Positions 44,695 to 54,599 of a stretch of 64,000 nucleotides of DNA are shown in pieces (the first letter of the stretch is position 1; each line of letters opens with the position of its first letter). Under the pieces are notes generated by a model that did not search any database, was not told the DNA's origin, and saw only the letters and a list, made by a program, of their open reading frames with translations. Origin of the DNA: Rhodomicrobium sp. R_RK_3 (lineage in GTDB: Bacteria; Pseudomonadota; Alphaproteobacteria; Rhizobiales; Rhodomicrobiaceae); the NCBI RefSeq assembly GCF_002198715.1, contig NZ_MWLK01000027.1:1-64000 (forward strand), in the 5' to 3' direction. The position numbers and the translations under genes were made by a program.

Positions 44695-45708
44695 GTGAAC
44701 TGGATCAACAACGTCGTCCGCCCAAAGATCCGTGACTTCTGGCATAAGCGGGAAGTCCCCGAAAATTTGTGGGTGAAATGCCCCGAAACCGGGCAGATGG
44801 TCTTCTACAAGGATGTCGAAGCCAACCAGCTCGTCATTCCGGGGTCGAACTATCATCTGCGCATGGGCGCGGAGGCGCGGCTGAAATCCGTGTTCGACGA
44901 AGGCAAGTTCGAGAAGATCGGACTGCCCGAAGTGCCGCTCGACCCGCTGAAATTCCGCGACGAGAAGCGTTATGTCGACCGGCTGAAGGATGCCAAGGCC
45001 AAGACCGGCCTGGAGGACGCCGTTCTGGCCGGGCTCGGCACGCTGGACGGCCAGGACGTGGTCGCCGCGGTTCAGGATTTCGCCTTCATGGGCGGCTCGC
45101 TCGGCATGGCGGCAGGGGAGGCGATCGTCACCTCCATGCTGAAAGCTGTGGAAAAAGAGACGCCCTATATCCTGTTCGCGGCCTCGGGCGGGGCGCGCAT
45201 GCAGGAGGGCATGCTGTCGCTGATGCAGATGCCGCGCACCACCGTCGCCGTGCAGAAGCTGCGCGAAGCGCGCCTGCCCTATCTGGTCGTGCTGACCCAT
45301 CCGACGACGGGCGGCGTCACCGCCTCCTACGCCATGCTGGGCGACGTGCATATCGCCGAGCCGGGCGCGCTGATCGGCTTTGCCGGCCCGCGCGTCATCG
45401 AGCAGACCATCCGCGAAAAGCTGCCCGACGGTTTTCAGCGCGCGGAATATCTGCTTGAGCACGGCATGGTCGACATCGTCGTGCATCGCCATCAACTGCG
45501 CGAGACGCTGAGCCGGCTGTGCAGCCTGTTCATGGAGCGCCGCGAATTGAAACGCCGGGTCGAGCCGGACGTGCCCGCCGAGGCATTTTCCGCCAGCGAG
45601 ACGCCGCGCATCGTGGTCGACAATCCGGCCCGCGACCTGCCGCAGCAGGCCGCCAACGATCCGGGCACGATCGCCTTGCCGTCGCCGGAGAAGGCCGCCG
45701 CCGAATAA
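44695..45708 (+). CDS. accD: Acetyl-CoA carboxylase carboxyltransferase beta subunit
   Basis: 337 aa from a GTG at 44695, 17 bases after trpA. With AccA it transfers CO2 from carboxybiotin to acetyl-CoA to start fatty acid synthesis. The crotonase-like core is well conserved: [91 protein letters not shown]. The N-terminal four-cysteine zinc ribbon of E. coli AccD is not intact: [11 protein letters not shown] keeps one Cys and [11 protein letters not shown] has none. The order trpFBA-accD-folC is typical of proteobacteria. Confidence 0.95.
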   Translation: MNWINNVVRPKIRDFWHKREVPENLWVKCPETGQMVFYKDVEANQLVIPGSNYHLRMGAEARLKSVFDEGKFEKIGLPEVPLDPLKFRDEKRYVDRLKDAKAKTGLEDAVLAGLGTLDGQDVVAAVQDFAFMGGSLGMAAGEAIVTSMLKAVEKETPYILFAASGGARMQEGMLSLMQMPRTTVAVQKLREARLPYLVVLTHPTTGGVTASYAMLGDVHIAEPGALIGFAGPRVIEQTIREKLPDGFQRAEYLLEHGMVDIVVHRHQLRETLSRLCSLFMERRELKRRVEPDVPAEAFSASETPRIVVDNPARDLPQQAANDPGTIALPSPEKAAAE

Positions 45709-45722
45709 GCATGATGCCCGGA

Positions 45723-45762
45723 GCGGGATGAGAGGGAACCGGTTTTCCGCTCGTCATCCCGC
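45723..45762. repeat. Intergenic repeat element, copy 3 (first hairpin only)
   Basis: GCGGGATGA at 45723-45731 and its complement at 45754-45762, with ACCGGTTTTCCGCTCG-type loop closely matching the loop at 30187-30240. The second hairpin of the element is not recognisable here. Confidence 0.7.
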
Positions 45763-45914
45763 GACACACAAGAGCTAGGATGAGCGGCCGGGTGGCTTTG
45801 CCGCGGGGCCGCTTATTTCTTTTTCAGGGCGCTTCATGCGATCATCCTTCCGCTGGGCGCCGCGCCGGCGCTGAACCGTAACATCCTGCCCAGGCACAAG
45901 GAGAGGGCGCCCCA

Positions 45915-47246
45915 ATGACCGCCTCCACCACCGGGACCGCCGAACTGCTTGCGCGCTTCGAGCATCTTCACCCGAAATCCATCGATCTCTCGCTCGACCG
46001 CATCAACCGGCTGCTTGCGGCCCTGGGCGATCCGCATAAATCGCTGCCGGCGGTGATCCATGTCGCGGGCACCAACGGCAAGGGCTCGGTCGTCGCTTTC
46101 CTGCGCGCCATATTGGAGGCGGCCGGGCTCGGCGTGCACGTCTTCACCTCGCCGCATCTGCGCCATTTCCACGAGCGCATCGCGCTGGCCGCGAAAGGCG
46201 GCGCCAAGCCGATCAGCGAGCGCGCGCTGCATGATGTGCTGAGCCGCGCCGAAGCCGCCAATGCCGGCAAGCCGATCACCTTCTTCGAGATCACCACCGC
46301 CGCCGCCTTTCTCGCCTTCGCCGAGCACCCGGCCGACATCGTGCTGCTGGAAACCGGCCTCGGCGGCCGTCTCGACGCCACCAACGTCATCGAGCGCCCC
46401 AAGCTGACCGTCATCACGCCGATCTCGATCGATCACACCACCTTCCTCGGCGAGACCATCGAGGCCATCGCGGGCGAGAAGGCCGGCATCCTGAAAGCCG
46501 GATCGCCCTGCATCGTCTCCCGCCAGCCGGACCTCGCTCTCGGCGTCGTCAAGATGCGCGCCCGGCAGATCGGCGCGCCGCTCATCATCGCCGGCGAGCA
46601 ATGGGACGCCTATGAGCAGCATGGCCGCCTGGTCTTCCAGGACGGGCGGGAGCTGCTCGACCTGCCGCTGCCGCGCCTCGCGGGCGGGCATCAGATCGGC
46701 AATGCCGGGACGGCGATTGCGGCGGCCCGCGCGCTCGACGGCTTCCAGATCACCGAAGACGATCTCGCCAAGGGCCTGTCTTCGGCCGTCTGGCCCGCGC
46801 GGATGGAGCGGCTGGCGCATGGCCCGCTGCATCAGCTCGTGCCGCCCGGCTCGGAGATATGGCTCGATGGCGGCCACAACAGCGCGGCGGGCGAGGTGTT
46901 GGCCCGGGCGCTCGCCGATCTCGAAGAGCGCGTGTCGCGTCCGCTGCATCTCATCGTCGGCATGATGTCGACCAAGGATGCGTCCGGCTTCATTGACCAT
47001 TTCGAGAACCTCGCCAGCTTCATCGTCACGGTCGACATTCCCGGCCAGCCGAATGCGTATACGGCGCAGGAGCTCTGCGCGATGGCGCGTTACAAGGGCT
47101 TCTTCGCCGAGCCCGCCGGCAATCTGCGCCAGGCGCTGGAGCTATGCTTCCGCGAAGCGAAGGAGCCGGTGCGGATTCTGATCACCGGCTCGCTGTATCT
47201 GTCCGGCCATGTGCTGGAAGTGCAGGAGAACGGGCTGGAGGCTTAG
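45915..47246 (+). CDS. folC: Bifunctional folylpolyglutamate/dihydrofolate synthase
   Basis: 443 aa Mur-ligase-type enzyme adding glutamate to dihydropteroate and folates. HPKSIDLSLDRINRLLAALG at the N-terminus, P-loop VIHVAGTNGKGSVVAFLRAI, TSPHLRHFHERI, FFEITTAAAFLAFAEHPADI, ETGLGGRLDATNVIE, ITPISIDHTTFLGETIEAIAGEKAGI, and C-terminal IWLDGGHNSAAGEVLARAL. Normal length. It is 206 bases after accD. Confidence 0.95.
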   Translation: MTASTTGTAELLARFEHLHPKSIDLSLDRINRLLAALGDPHKSLPAVIHVAGTNGKGSVVAFLRAILEAAGLGVHVFTSPHLRHFHERIALAAKGGAKPISERALHDVLSRAEAANAGKPITFFEITTAAAFLAFAEHPADIVLLETGLGGRLDATNVIERPKLTVITPISIDHTTFLGETIEAIAGEKAGILKAGSPCIVSRQPDLALGVVKMRARQIGAPLIIAGEQWDAYEQHGRLVFQDGRELLDLPLPRLAGGHQIGNAGTAIAAARALDGFQITEDDLAKGLSSAVWPARMERLAHGPLHQLVPPGSEIWLDGGHNSAAGEVLARALADLEERVSRPLHLIVGMMSTKDASGFIDHFENLASFIVTVDIPGQPNAYTAQELCAMARYKGFFAEPAGNLRQALELCFREAKEPVRILITGSLYLSGHVLEVQENGLEA

Positions 47247-47252
47247 CCCCAT

Positions 47253-47360
47253 CGAAATCCCCGCGAAGGCGGGGATCCAGTATTCACAAACTCGAAATTG
47301 GATTTCTGCCCAACCACTTGCGCTGCGGCGTACTGGATCCCCGCCTTCGCGGGGATTTCG
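47253..47360. repeat. 30-bp perfect inverted repeat element
   Basis: The left arm at 47253-47282 and the right arm at 47331-47360 are exact reverse complements over 30 bases; each contains the palindrome ATCCCCGC-gaag/cttc-GCGGGGAT. The 48-base centre shows no ORF. It lies between the convergent folC and LysR genes, starting seven bases after the folC stop. Related units lie at 33308-33384. It resembles a REP/BIME or a very small non-coding mobile element. Confidence 0.85.
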
Positions 47361-47385
47361 TGTGTTTTGGGGTGAGCGCTGCGCC

Positions 47386-48258
47386 CTAAGCCGCCGCCCG
47401 CTCCGGCCGATTGCTGGACAGCGTCTCCAGCAGCGACGCCCGGACCGCCATCGCGGCGGGCGAGGCGATGCCCCTCGGCCCATAGAGCGCGATCTCGATA
47501 TCCGGCAGGATCGGCAGGCCGTGGCTGGCGTCGAGCACCTTCATCGAAGGCAGCAGCGACAGCCGCGCCAGGGCCGAAATCGCCAGCCCCTCGCACACCG
47601 CCGCGCTGATGCTGGCGACGCTCGGGCTTTCGTAGGCGATCCGGTAGGGAATATGCGCTGCGTCGAGCTGCGCGAGCGTCGCCTCGCGGAAGCGGCAGCC
47701 GGGCGAGAACAGCGCCAGCGGCAGCGGGCGGCGCTTGGCGATGGTCTCGTCGGCGGCGGCCCAGATCAGCGGCTCGCGCCGCAAGGGCGTGCCCTCGTCG
47801 GCGCCGCTCGCCCGCGTGATCAGGGCCAGATCGATCACCCCGCGATCGACCGCCGGCATCAGGTCGGCGGTCATGTTGCAACGCACCTCGACTTCGACTT
47901 GCGGATGGGTGATCGACAGCCGCCGCAAAATCGTCGGCAGGAAAAAGGAGACGTAATCGTCCGGCGTGCCGAGACGCACGCGGCCCGCAATATCGGCGCC
48001 CTTGGCCCGGCCGACCAGTTCGTCGTTCAGCGCCAGCATCCGCCGCGCATGTTCGAGAATGCGCTCACCGGCGGGCGTCAGCGTCGCCTTCTTGCGGTCC
48101 TCGAACAGTTTTGTGCCCAGCATTTCCTCCAGCCGGCGCACCTGCATGCTGATCGCGGACTGGGTGCGGTTGAGCCTCGCCCCGGCGCGGGTGAAGCCGC
48201 CACTGTCGATCACCGAGATGAAGGCGCGGAGGCAGGAGGGATCGAGATCGATCATCAA
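47386..48258 (-). CDS. LysR family transcriptional regulator
   Basis: 290 aa. N-terminal winged helix: LDPSCLRAFISVIDSGGFTR, AGARLNRTQSAISMQVRRLE, LGTKLFEDRKKATLTPAGE. The C-terminal effector domain is of the periplasmic-binding-protein type (GRVRLGTPDDYVSFFLPTIL, DRGVIDLALITR, SVASISAAVCEGLAISAL). It diverges from an EamA transporter gene across 140 bases with palindromes, the standard arrangement for LysR control of an efflux gene. Confidence 0.92.
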   Translation of the reverse strand: MMIDLDPSCLRAFISVIDSGGFTRAGARLNRTQSAISMQVRRLEEMLGTKLFEDRKKATLTPAGERILEHARRMLALNDELVGRAKGADIAGRVRLGTPDDYVSFFLPTILRRLSITHPQVEVEVRCNMTADLMPAVDRGVIDLALITRASGADEGTPLRREPLIWAAADETIAKRRPLPLALFSPGCRFREATLAQLDAAHIPYRIAYESPSVASISAAVCEGLAISALARLSLLPSMKVLDASHGLPILPDIEIALYGPRGIASPAAMAVRASLLETLSSNRPERAAA

Positions 48259-48267
48259 GATTTCTCA

Positions 48268-48306
48268 TCGTGGCAATAAGCATTATTCGTTTCCATGATG
48301 CCACGA
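48268..48306. promoter_or_regulatory. Palindromes in LysR/EamA divergent region, probable LysR operator
   Basis: AATAA-GCA-TTATT at 48275-48287 fits the T-N11-A dyad typical of LysR sites. It is framed by TCGTGGCA at 48268-48275 and its exact complement TGCCACGA at 48299-48306. Position is just upstream of the regulator start (48258) and about 95-130 bases upstream of the transporter start. Confidence 0.5.
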
Positions 48307-48398
48307 AATTCAGCATTTTGCCAGGCGTGAGCAGCGCCCAGGCGAAGCCGGCATTGCGCTCCCCACTCCGCACAGCAGCAATGAAGGGCCGAGCCGTC

Positions 48399-49295
48399 AT
48401 GACCATCGCAGTCGATTATCCGGCGCCGCCGCGTGTCCAGGCCGGGCTCCCCTTGGCGATCGTCGCCTTTGGCGGCTCGCTGACGGGATTTTCCGGCATC
48501 CTCGTGCGGCTGAGCGAGGTCGACCCGTTGGCGACGGGCGGCTGGCGCATGGCGATCGCCATCATCGCCTTCCTGCCCTTCTTCCGGCTGGCGGCGGGAA
48601 GCGCCGGCTCGCATTCGCGCCTGCGCCTGACGCCGATCCTGGCGCTGGCGGGCCTGTTCTTCGCCATCGACATGGCCTTCTACAACTGGTCGCTGCAACT
48701 GACCTCCGTCGCCCATGCGACGCTGATCGTCAATCTGGCGCCGGTGGTGGCGCTGGCGGCCGGCTTTCTGATGTTCGGCGAACGGTTCGGCCCGGCCAAG
48801 GCGACCGGCCTCGTCGCGGCGCTCGGCGGGGCGGCGATCATGACGCTGATGCGCGCCGATGGCAGCGGCACACTGGCGGGCAACGGCCTCGCCGCGCTCG
48901 GCATGCTCGGCTATGCGTTCTATCTCGTCGCCGTGAAGCGGGCCTGCCGCGACCATGACACGTTTTCGATCATGGTCTGGTCGTCGATCGTCACCTGCGT
49001 GCTGATGTTCGGCGTGGCGGCCTTGATGGGCGAGCGCCTGCTGCCGGCCAGCGCGAACGGCTGGCTGGTGCTGATCGGACTGGGCCTCGTCTCGCATGTC
49101 TTCGGCCAGGGCCTCGTCGCCTATGGCATGCGTGGCGCGCCGGTCGGCCTCGCCTCGATCCTGCTGCTGACGCAGCCGGTCGTGGCCACCATCAGCGCCT
49201 GGGTGTTCTTCGACGAGACGATGGGCCCGGTGGAAGCGGCGGGGGCGGCGCTGGTGCTGGCGGGGCTGGTGATCGCGAGCCGGGCGAGGGCGTAG
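48399..49295 (+). CDS. EamA/DMT family transporter
   Basis: 298 aa from the ATG at 48399 (MTIAVDYPAPPRV); an ATG at 48381 is an alternative. Ten hydrophobic helices in two EamA repeats, for example IVAFGGSLTGFSGILVRLSE, ATLIVNLAPVVALAAGFLMFGE and, in the second repeat, LASILLLTQPVVATISAWVF with FDETMGPVEAAGAALVLAGL. Probably an inner membrane exporter of amino acids or metabolites. The divergent LysR gene probably controls it. Confidence 0.9.
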   Translation: MTIAVDYPAPPRVQAGLPLAIVAFGGSLTGFSGILVRLSEVDPLATGGWRMAIAIIAFLPFFRLAAGSAGSHSRLRLTPILALAGLFFAIDMAFYNWSLQLTSVAHATLIVNLAPVVALAAGFLMFGERFGPAKATGLVAALGGAAIMTLMRADGSGTLAGNGLAALGMLGYAFYLVAVKRACRDHDTFSIMVWSSIVTCVLMFGVAALMGERLLPASANGWLVLIGLGLVSHVFGQGLVAYGMRGAPVGLASILLLTQPVVATISAWVFFDETMGPVEAAGAALVLAGLVIASRARA

Positions 49296-49384
49296 GGCTT
49301 CGCTGCGGCTTGAGCGGGCCGCGTCCAAGCAGCGCGCGGCGTTGCCTGCTGGGGGGTCTGCGCGTCCTGCGTGTGGCGCGCGAC

Positions 49385-49425
49385 GGGTCTCCTCCGGTCC
49401 GGCGCAGCCGGTAGCGGGGAGACCC
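49385..49425. terminator. Bidirectional terminator-like hairpin between EamA and CsbD genes
   Basis: GGGTCTCC at 49385-49392 and its complement GGAGACCC at 49418-49425, with an inner CCGG/CCGG stem. It lies between two convergent genes and can serve both strands. Confidence 0.55.
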
Positions 49426-49443
49426 GATCAGTTCAACGCAAAA

Positions 49444-49617
49444 CTATTTGCCGCGAACGGCATCCTTGACGCCGCCGACGGTGCTCTTCACCTTGCCGGC
49501 TGCCTTGTCGGCCTTGCCTTCGGCTTGGAGCTTGGGGTCGCCGGTCATCTTGCCGACGCCGTCCTTGACCGAGCCCTTGACCTGCTGGGCGGTGCCTTTG
49601 ATGCGATCCTTATCCAT
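49444..49617 (-). CDS. CsbD family stress-response protein
   Basis: 57 aa from an ATG with a strong AGAGGAG upstream. MDKDRIKGTAQQVKGSVKDG, VGKMTGDPKLQAEGKADKAA, GKVKSTVGGVKDAVRGK is the complete CsbD pattern: a small, hydrophilic, helical protein with Gly-Lys repeats. Members are induced by general stress in many bacteria; molecular role unknown. Longer frames upstream of 49617 are not part of it. Confidence 0.92.
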   Translation of the reverse strand: MDKDRIKGTAQQVKGSVKDGVGKMTGDPKLQAEGKADKAAGKVKSTVGGVKDAVRGK

Positions 49618-49888
49618 GATGAGTCTCCTCTGTTTGGATCTTTGACAACCCCGCCACAGCGCAACTGTTCCCCCGCGGCGAGTGCTTAGGCGCTCCGCAA
49701 GCCAGCCTAGGTTGAGTGAAGCGACCCCATCCGCGCCCGCGCCGCCGCGAGGCGCCGCGCCTCGTGCAAAATAGCCGCCATTCGTGCGCGCAGAGCCGCC
49801 GGCAAAGCGTTTCGGGCACAAACTTCCTTGCAGGACGTGCATTCGCGGCCTCGATGCCGCGAGCCACAAAAGCCGACAGGGAGGACGC

Positions 49889-50821
49889 ATGATCCCAGGT
49901 GATTTCAGCTATCACCGGCCAGACAGCAAGGCACAGGCGCTCGACATGCTGCGCCGCGCCGGACCGGACGGGCGCATCCTGGCCGGCGGTCACTCGCTCA
50001 TCCCGATGATGAAACTGCGCATGGCGGCGCCGGCGCAACTCATCGACATCTCCCGCATCGGCGAATTGAAAGGCGTCGCCATCGGCGGCCGCGAGGTTGA
50101 GATCGGCGCGGCCACAACCCAGCATGAGCTGATCGAGAACGAACAGCTCGCCGCCGCCTGCCCGATCATCCGCGAGACCGCGCTGCAAATCGCCGACCCC
50201 CAGATCCGCTATCTCGGCACCATCGGCGGCAATGTCGGCAATGGCGATCCCGGCAACGACATGCCCGGTCTGATGCAATGCCTCGACGCCGACTATCTGC
50301 TCGAGAGCGCCAAAGGCCAGCGCAGCGTCAAGGCCCGCGCCTATTACCAGGGCGCTTATGTCACCGCCATCGCGGATGGCGAGATGATCACCAAAATCCG
50401 CTTCGCGCTGCCGCCGAAGGGCCAGGGCTACGCCTATAAGAAACTGAAGCGCAAGATTGGCGATTACGCGACCGCCGCCGCCGCCGTCACGCTGGAGATG
50501 GCGGGCGGCGTGGTGCGGCGCGCCTCGATTGCGCTGACCAATGTCGGCGATACCCCGCTCTACGCCGCCGACGCCGTCGACCGCATCACCAGCACCGCGC
50601 TGCTGCCGCCTGACATCGATGCCGCCGTCGCCGCCGCCGAAGCCATCACCCGTCCGGCCTCGGACGGGCGCGGCTCGGCCGAATATCGACGGCGGATGGC
50701 GGGCGTTATGGTCCGCCGCGCGCTGATCGAGGCCGCCGGGCGGGCAACGGAGACCGCGGACGGCAAGGACGCACCCAAGGATGGCAAGACGGGAGGCATT
50801 TTCGGATGGCTAAAAGGCTGA
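49889..50821 (+). CDS. coxM: Carbon monoxide dehydrogenase medium subunit (FAD-binding)
   Basis: 310 aa from the ATG at 49889 (AGGGAGG upstream). FAD-binding subunit of the molybdenum hydroxylase [44 protein letters not shown] (FAD), [20 protein letters not shown] (second FAD motif), [22 protein letters not shown]-terminal extension (about 25 residues) is Lys/Gly-rich. First gene of a cox operon; it overlaps coxS by 16 bases. Electrons pass from CoxL through the iron-sulfur centres of CoxS to this FAD and on to the respiratory chain. Confidence 0.94.
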   Translation: MIPGDFSYHRPDSKAQALDMLRRAGPDGRILAGGHSLIPMMKLRMAAPAQLIDISRIGELKGVAIGGREVEIGAATTQHELIENEQLAAACPIIRETALQIADPQIRYLGTIGGNVGNGDPGNDMPGLMQCLDADYLLESAKGQRSVKARAYYQGAYVTAIADGEMITKIRFALPPKGQGYAYKKLKRKIGDYATAAAAVTLEMAGGVVRRASIALTNVGDTPLYAADAVDRITSTALLPPDIDAAVAAAEAITRPASDGRGSAEYRRRMAGVMVRRALIEAAGRATETADGKDAPKDGKTGGIFGWLKG

Positions 50822-51297
50822 TCTCGCTGACGGTCAACGGCAAGGCGGTACAGCGCGAGGTCGCCGACCGCACGCTGCTGATCCATTTCCTGCGCGAGGA
50901 TCTGCGGCTCACCGGCGCGCATATCGGCTGCGACACCACCCATTGCGGCGCCTGCACCGTCGATATGAACGGCAAGTCGGTGAAATCCTGCACGATGTTC
51001 GCCGTGCAGGCCGAGGGCGCGCAGATCCGCACCATTGAGGGCATGGCCCAGGCGGACGGCACGCTGCACCCGTTGCAGGAAAGCTTTCGCCAGGAGCACG
51101 GTCTGCAATGCGGCTTCTGCACGCCCGGCATGATCATGCGCGGCTACCGCCTTCTGCAGGAGAACCCCGACCCGACCGACGAGCAGATCCGCATGGGGCT
51201 ATCGGGCAACCTCTGCCGCTGCACCGGCTATCAGAACATCGTCAAGGCCGTCCGCCACGCCGCGGAGAAAATGCAGATCAAGGAGGCGGCGGAATGA
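50806..51297 (+). CDS. coxS: Carbon monoxide dehydrogenase small subunit (2Fe-2S)
   Basis: 163 aa with two [2Fe-2S] clusters. N-terminal plant-type ferredoxin site: [18 protein letters not shown] with a further Cys in KSCTMF. C-terminal four-helix site: [15 protein letters not shown] and [16 protein letters not shown]. Length and motif spacing match CoxS of Oligotropha carboxidovorans. It overlaps coxL by ATGA. Confidence 0.96.
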   Translation: MAKRLISLTVNGKAVQREVADRTLLIHFLREDLRLTGAHIGCDTTHCGACTVDMNGKSVKSCTMFAVQAEGAQIRTIEGMAQADGTLHPLQESFRQEHGLQCGFCTPGMIMRGYRLLQENPDPTDEQIRMGLSGNLCRCTGYQNIVKAVRHAAEKMQIKEAAE

Positions 51298-53711
51298 ATG
51301 AGCATGTGACCATCGTCGATCGCGAGGCCAAGCTCGAAGGCATCGGCTGCAAGCGGAAGCGCGTCGAGGACATCCGCTTCGTGCAGGGGCGCGGCAGCTA
51401 TATCGACGACATCGCCATGCCCGGCATGGTGTTCGGCGATTTCGTCCGCTCGCCCTTCGCCCATGCCCGCATCAAGCACATCAATAAGGACAAGGCGCTG
51501 GCGCTGCCCGGCGTCATCGCGGTGCTGACGGCGGAAGCCCTCATCCCGCTCAACCTGCATTACATGCCGACGCTGGCGGGCGATGTACAGGCCGTGCTGG
51601 CGCATCAAAAGGTGCTGTTCCAGAACCAGGAAGTCGCCTTCGTCATCGCCGAGAACCGCTATATCGCCTCCGACGCGACGGAGCTGGTCGAGGTCGAGTA
51701 TGAGGAATTGCCGCCGCTGGTCGATCCGTTCAGGGCGATGGCCGAGGGGGAACCTGTCCTGCGCGAGGACATCGCCGAAAAGCTGACCGGCGCGCATGGG
51801 CCGCGCAAGCATCCGAACCACATCTTCACCTGGGAAGCCGGCGACCGGGACGAGACCGCCCGGGCCTTCGCCCGCGCCGAAGTGACGGTGAAGGAGCTGC
51901 TATCCTATCAGCGCGTGCATCCGGCGCCGCTGGAGACCTGCGCTTCGGTCGCCTCGATGGACAAGATCAAGGGCGAGCTGACGCTCTACGGCACCTTCCA
52001 GGCGCCGCATGTGGTGCGCACCGTCGCCTCGCTGATCGCGGGCATTCCCGAGCACAAGATCCGCGTTATCGCGCCCGACATCGGCGGCGGTTTCGGCAAT
52101 AAGGTCGGCGTCTATCCGGGCTATGTGATGAGCGTGGTCGGATCGATCGTGCTCGGCGTGCCCGTGAAATGGGTCGAGGACCGCATCGAGAACCTGTCCG
52201 CGACGGCCTTTGCCCGCGACTACCACATGACCGGCGAACTGGCCGCCACCCGCGACGGCAAGATCATCGGCCTTCGCGCGCATGTGCTCGCCGATCACGG
52301 CGCCTTCGATGCCTGCGCGGACCCGACGAAGTTCCCGGCGGGCCTGTTCCACATTTGCACCGGCTCCTACGACATCCCCGCCGCGCATGTCGAAGTGGAC
52401 GGCGTCTATACCAACAAGGCGCCGGGGGGCGTTGCCTATCGCTGCTCGTTCCGGGTGACGGAAGCGGCGTACATGATCGAGCGGCTGGTGGATATTCTGG
52501 CGCAGAAGCTGAACCTCGACCCAGCGGAGGTCAGGCTGCGCAATTTCATCCAGCCGCAGCAATTCCCCTATCATTCCGCGCTCGGCTGGGAGTATGACAG
52601 CGGCAATTACCCCAACGCCATGCACAAGGCGTTGCAGGCGGTGAACTACCGGGGTTTGCGCGCCGAGCAGATTCAGCGCCTCGCCGATTTCAAGGCCGGC
52701 AAGACGCGCGAGCTGATGGGCATCGGCGTCGCGTTCTTCACCGAGATCGTTGGGGCGGGGCCGTCGAAGAATTGCGACATCCTCGGCATCGGCATGTTCG
52801 ATAGCTGCGAGATCCGGGTGCATCCGACCGGCTCGGCGATCGCCCGGCTCGGCACCAAGAGCACGGGGCAGGCGCATGAGACGACCTACGCGCAGATCCT
52901 GGCGACCGAGACCGGCATCCCCGCCAGCATGATCGCCATCGAGGAGGGCGACACCGACACCGCGCCTTATGGCCTCGGCACCTACGGCTCGCGCTCGACG
53001 CCGGTCGCGGGGGCGGCCTGTTCGCGGGCCGGGCGAAAAATCCGCCACAAGGCGCAGATGATCGCGGCCCATTTGCTGGAGGTCCACCACGACGACCTCG
53101 AATGGGATGTCGACGGTTTTCAGGTGAAGGGCCTGCCCGAGCGGCGCAAATCGATGAAGGAGCTGGCTTGGGCGGCGTACAACAACGTGCCGCCGGGCAT
53201 GGAGATGGGCCTCGAGGCGGTCGACTATTACGACCCGCCGAACTTCACCTATCCGTTCGGCGCCTATGTCTGCGTCGCCGATATCGACGTCGATACGGGC
53301 GAGACCGCGATCCGCCGCTTCTACGCGCTCGACGATTGCGGCACCCGCATCAACCCGATGATCATCGAGGGGCAGGTGCATGGCGGCCTGACCGAAGCCT
53401 TCGCCATCGCCATGGGACAGAGCATCGACTATGACGAGGCCGGCAACGTCCAGAACGTCACCTTCATGGACTATTTTTTGCCGACCGCCGTCGAAACGCC
53501 GGTCTGGGAGACCGACTACACCGAGACGCCGAGCCCGCATCATCCGATCGGCGCGAAAGGCGTCGGCGAGAGCCCGAATGTCGGCGGCGTGCCGGCCTTC
53601 TCCAACGCGGTGAACGATGCCTTCGCCCAGCTCGGCGGCGTCCATACGCAGATGCCGCATACGCCGCCGCGCATCTGGAGCTACGCCAAAGGGCTGGGTC
53701 TCGTCGCCTGA
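51294..53711 (+). CDS. coxL: Form I carbon monoxide dehydrogenase large (molybdenum) subunit
   Basis: 805 aa, close to the 809 aa of Oligotropha CoxL. The active-site loop is [14 protein letters not shown] with Cys at residue 384; AYxCSFR is the diagnostic motif of form I, the genuine CO-oxidising enzyme, as opposed to the AYRGAGR of form II. The conserved [17 protein letters not shown] and the catalytic-Glu region [13 protein letters not shown] are present. It holds the Mo-Cu cofactor and oxidises CO with water to CO2. A long frame upstream of 51294 is a shadow. TGATG overlap with coxD. Confidence 0.96.
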   Translation: MNEHVTIVDREAKLEGIGCKRKRVEDIRFVQGRGSYIDDIAMPGMVFGDFVRSPFAHARIKHINKDKALALPGVIAVLTAEALIPLNLHYMPTLAGDVQAVLAHQKVLFQNQEVAFVIAENRYIASDATELVEVEYEELPPLVDPFRAMAEGEPVLREDIAEKLTGAHGPRKHPNHIFTWEAGDRDETARAFARAEVTVKELLSYQRVHPAPLETCASVASMDKIKGELTLYGTFQAPHVVRTVASLIAGIPEHKIRVIAPDIGGGFGNKVGVYPGYVMSVVGSIVLGVPVKWVEDRIENLSATAFARDYHMTGELAATRDGKIIGLRAHVLADHGAFDACADPTKFPAGLFHICTGSYDIPAAHVEVDGVYTNKAPGGVAYRCSFRVTEAAYMIERLVDILAQKLNLDPAEVRLRNFIQPQQFPYHSALGWEYDSGNYPNAMHKALQAVNYRGLRAEQIQRLADFKAGKTRELMGIGVAFFTEIVGAGPSKNCDILGIGMFDSCEIRVHPTGSAIARLGTKSTGQAHETTYAQILATETGIPASMIAIEEGDTDTAPYGLGTYGSRSTPVAGAACSRAGRKIRHKAQMIAAHLLEVHHDDLEWDVDGFQVKGLPERRKSMKELAWAAYNNVPPGMEMGLEAVDYYDPPNFTYPFGAYVCVADIDVDTGETAIRRFYALDDCGTRINPMIIEGQVHGGLTEAFAIAMGQSIDYDEAGNVQNVTFMDYFLPTAVETPVWETDYTETPSPHHPIGAKGVGESPNVGGVPAFSNAVNDAFAQLGGVHTQMPHTPPRIWSYAKGLGLVA

Positions 53712-54589
53712 TGAGCACGCCCGCCGAGATCCGGGCCGATCTGGAGCGCGCCGGCTACATCGCCGACCTGTCGCTGGCGACGGCGCTCGCCATGATGCGC
53801 CAGCTCGGCCGCCCGCTGCTGGTCGAGGGCGAGGCGGGGGTCGGCAAGACGGAGCTGGCCAAGGCGCTGGCGGCCGCCATGGGCCAGCGGCTGATCCGGC
53901 TGCAATGCTATGAGGGGCTGGACGCCTCGAGCGCGCTCTATGAATGGAATTACCAGCGCCAAATTTTGGAAATCCGCGTGCTGGAGTGCGAGCAGGCCAC
54001 GACGCGCGACAAGGAAAGCCGGATATTTTCTGAAGAGTTCTTGCTGAAGCGCCCGCTGCTGGAGGCGATCACGCAAGGATCGCCGCCGGTGCTGCTGATC
54101 GACGAGATCGACCGCGCGGATGAGGAATTCGAGGCGTTCCTGCTGGAAGTGCTGTCGGACTACCAGATCACCATCCCGGAGCTCGGCACGATCCGGGCGA
54201 GCAGCATTCCGCATGTCATCCTGACCTCGAATGCGACGCGGGAGCTGTCCAACGCGCTGCGGCGGCGCTGCCTTTACACCTATGTGGATTACCCCGATGA
54301 GGCCGCCGAGTTGCGCATCGTGCAGACGCGCTATCCGGAGACGCCCTTATTGCTGGCCGGGCAGATCGTACGCTTCGTGCAAAAACTGCGCGCGGAGGAT
54401 CTGCGCAAGAAGCCCGGCATTGCCGAGACGCTGGATTGGGTGGCGGCTTTGCAGGGGGTGAACATTTCCGGCCTGCAGGACGATCCGGAGGCCGTGCACC
54501 GAACGCTTTTATGCCTGCTGAAGACGCGGGAGGATCGCGAGGCGGTGCCGATCGAGGTCTTCAACCGGCTGGCGGGACGGGCGGTGTAA
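53711..54589 (+). CDS. coxD: CoxD, MoxR-type AAA+ ATPase for CODH maturation
   Basis: 292 aa. Walker A VEGEAGVGKTELAKALA, Walker B VLLIDEIDRADEEFEAFL, sensor 1 HVILTSNATRELSNALRRRC with the arginine finger. In O. carboxidovorans CoxD is a membrane-associated AAA+ protein needed to introduce sulfur and copper at the Mo site. Starts within the coxL stop codon (one-base overlap). Followed directly by coxE. Confidence 0.92.
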   Translation: MSTPAEIRADLERAGYIADLSLATALAMMRQLGRPLLVEGEAGVGKTELAKALAAAMGQRLIRLQCYEGLDASSALYEWNYQRQILEIRVLECEQATTRDKESRIFSEEFLLKRPLLEAITQGSPPVLLIDEIDRADEEFEAFLLEVLSDYQITIPELGTIRASSIPHVILTSNATRELSNALRRRCLYTYVDYPDEAAELRIVQTRYPETPLLLAGQIVRFVQKLRAEDLRKKPGIAETLDWVAALQGVNISGLQDDPEAVHRTLLCLLKTREDREAVPIEVFNRLAGRAV

Positions 54590-54599
54590 GGTGTCCGGG

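Noticed and set aside
47253-47360. CRISPR array
   Set aside because: Only two copies, inverted rather than direct, with no further spacer-repeat units and no cas genes.
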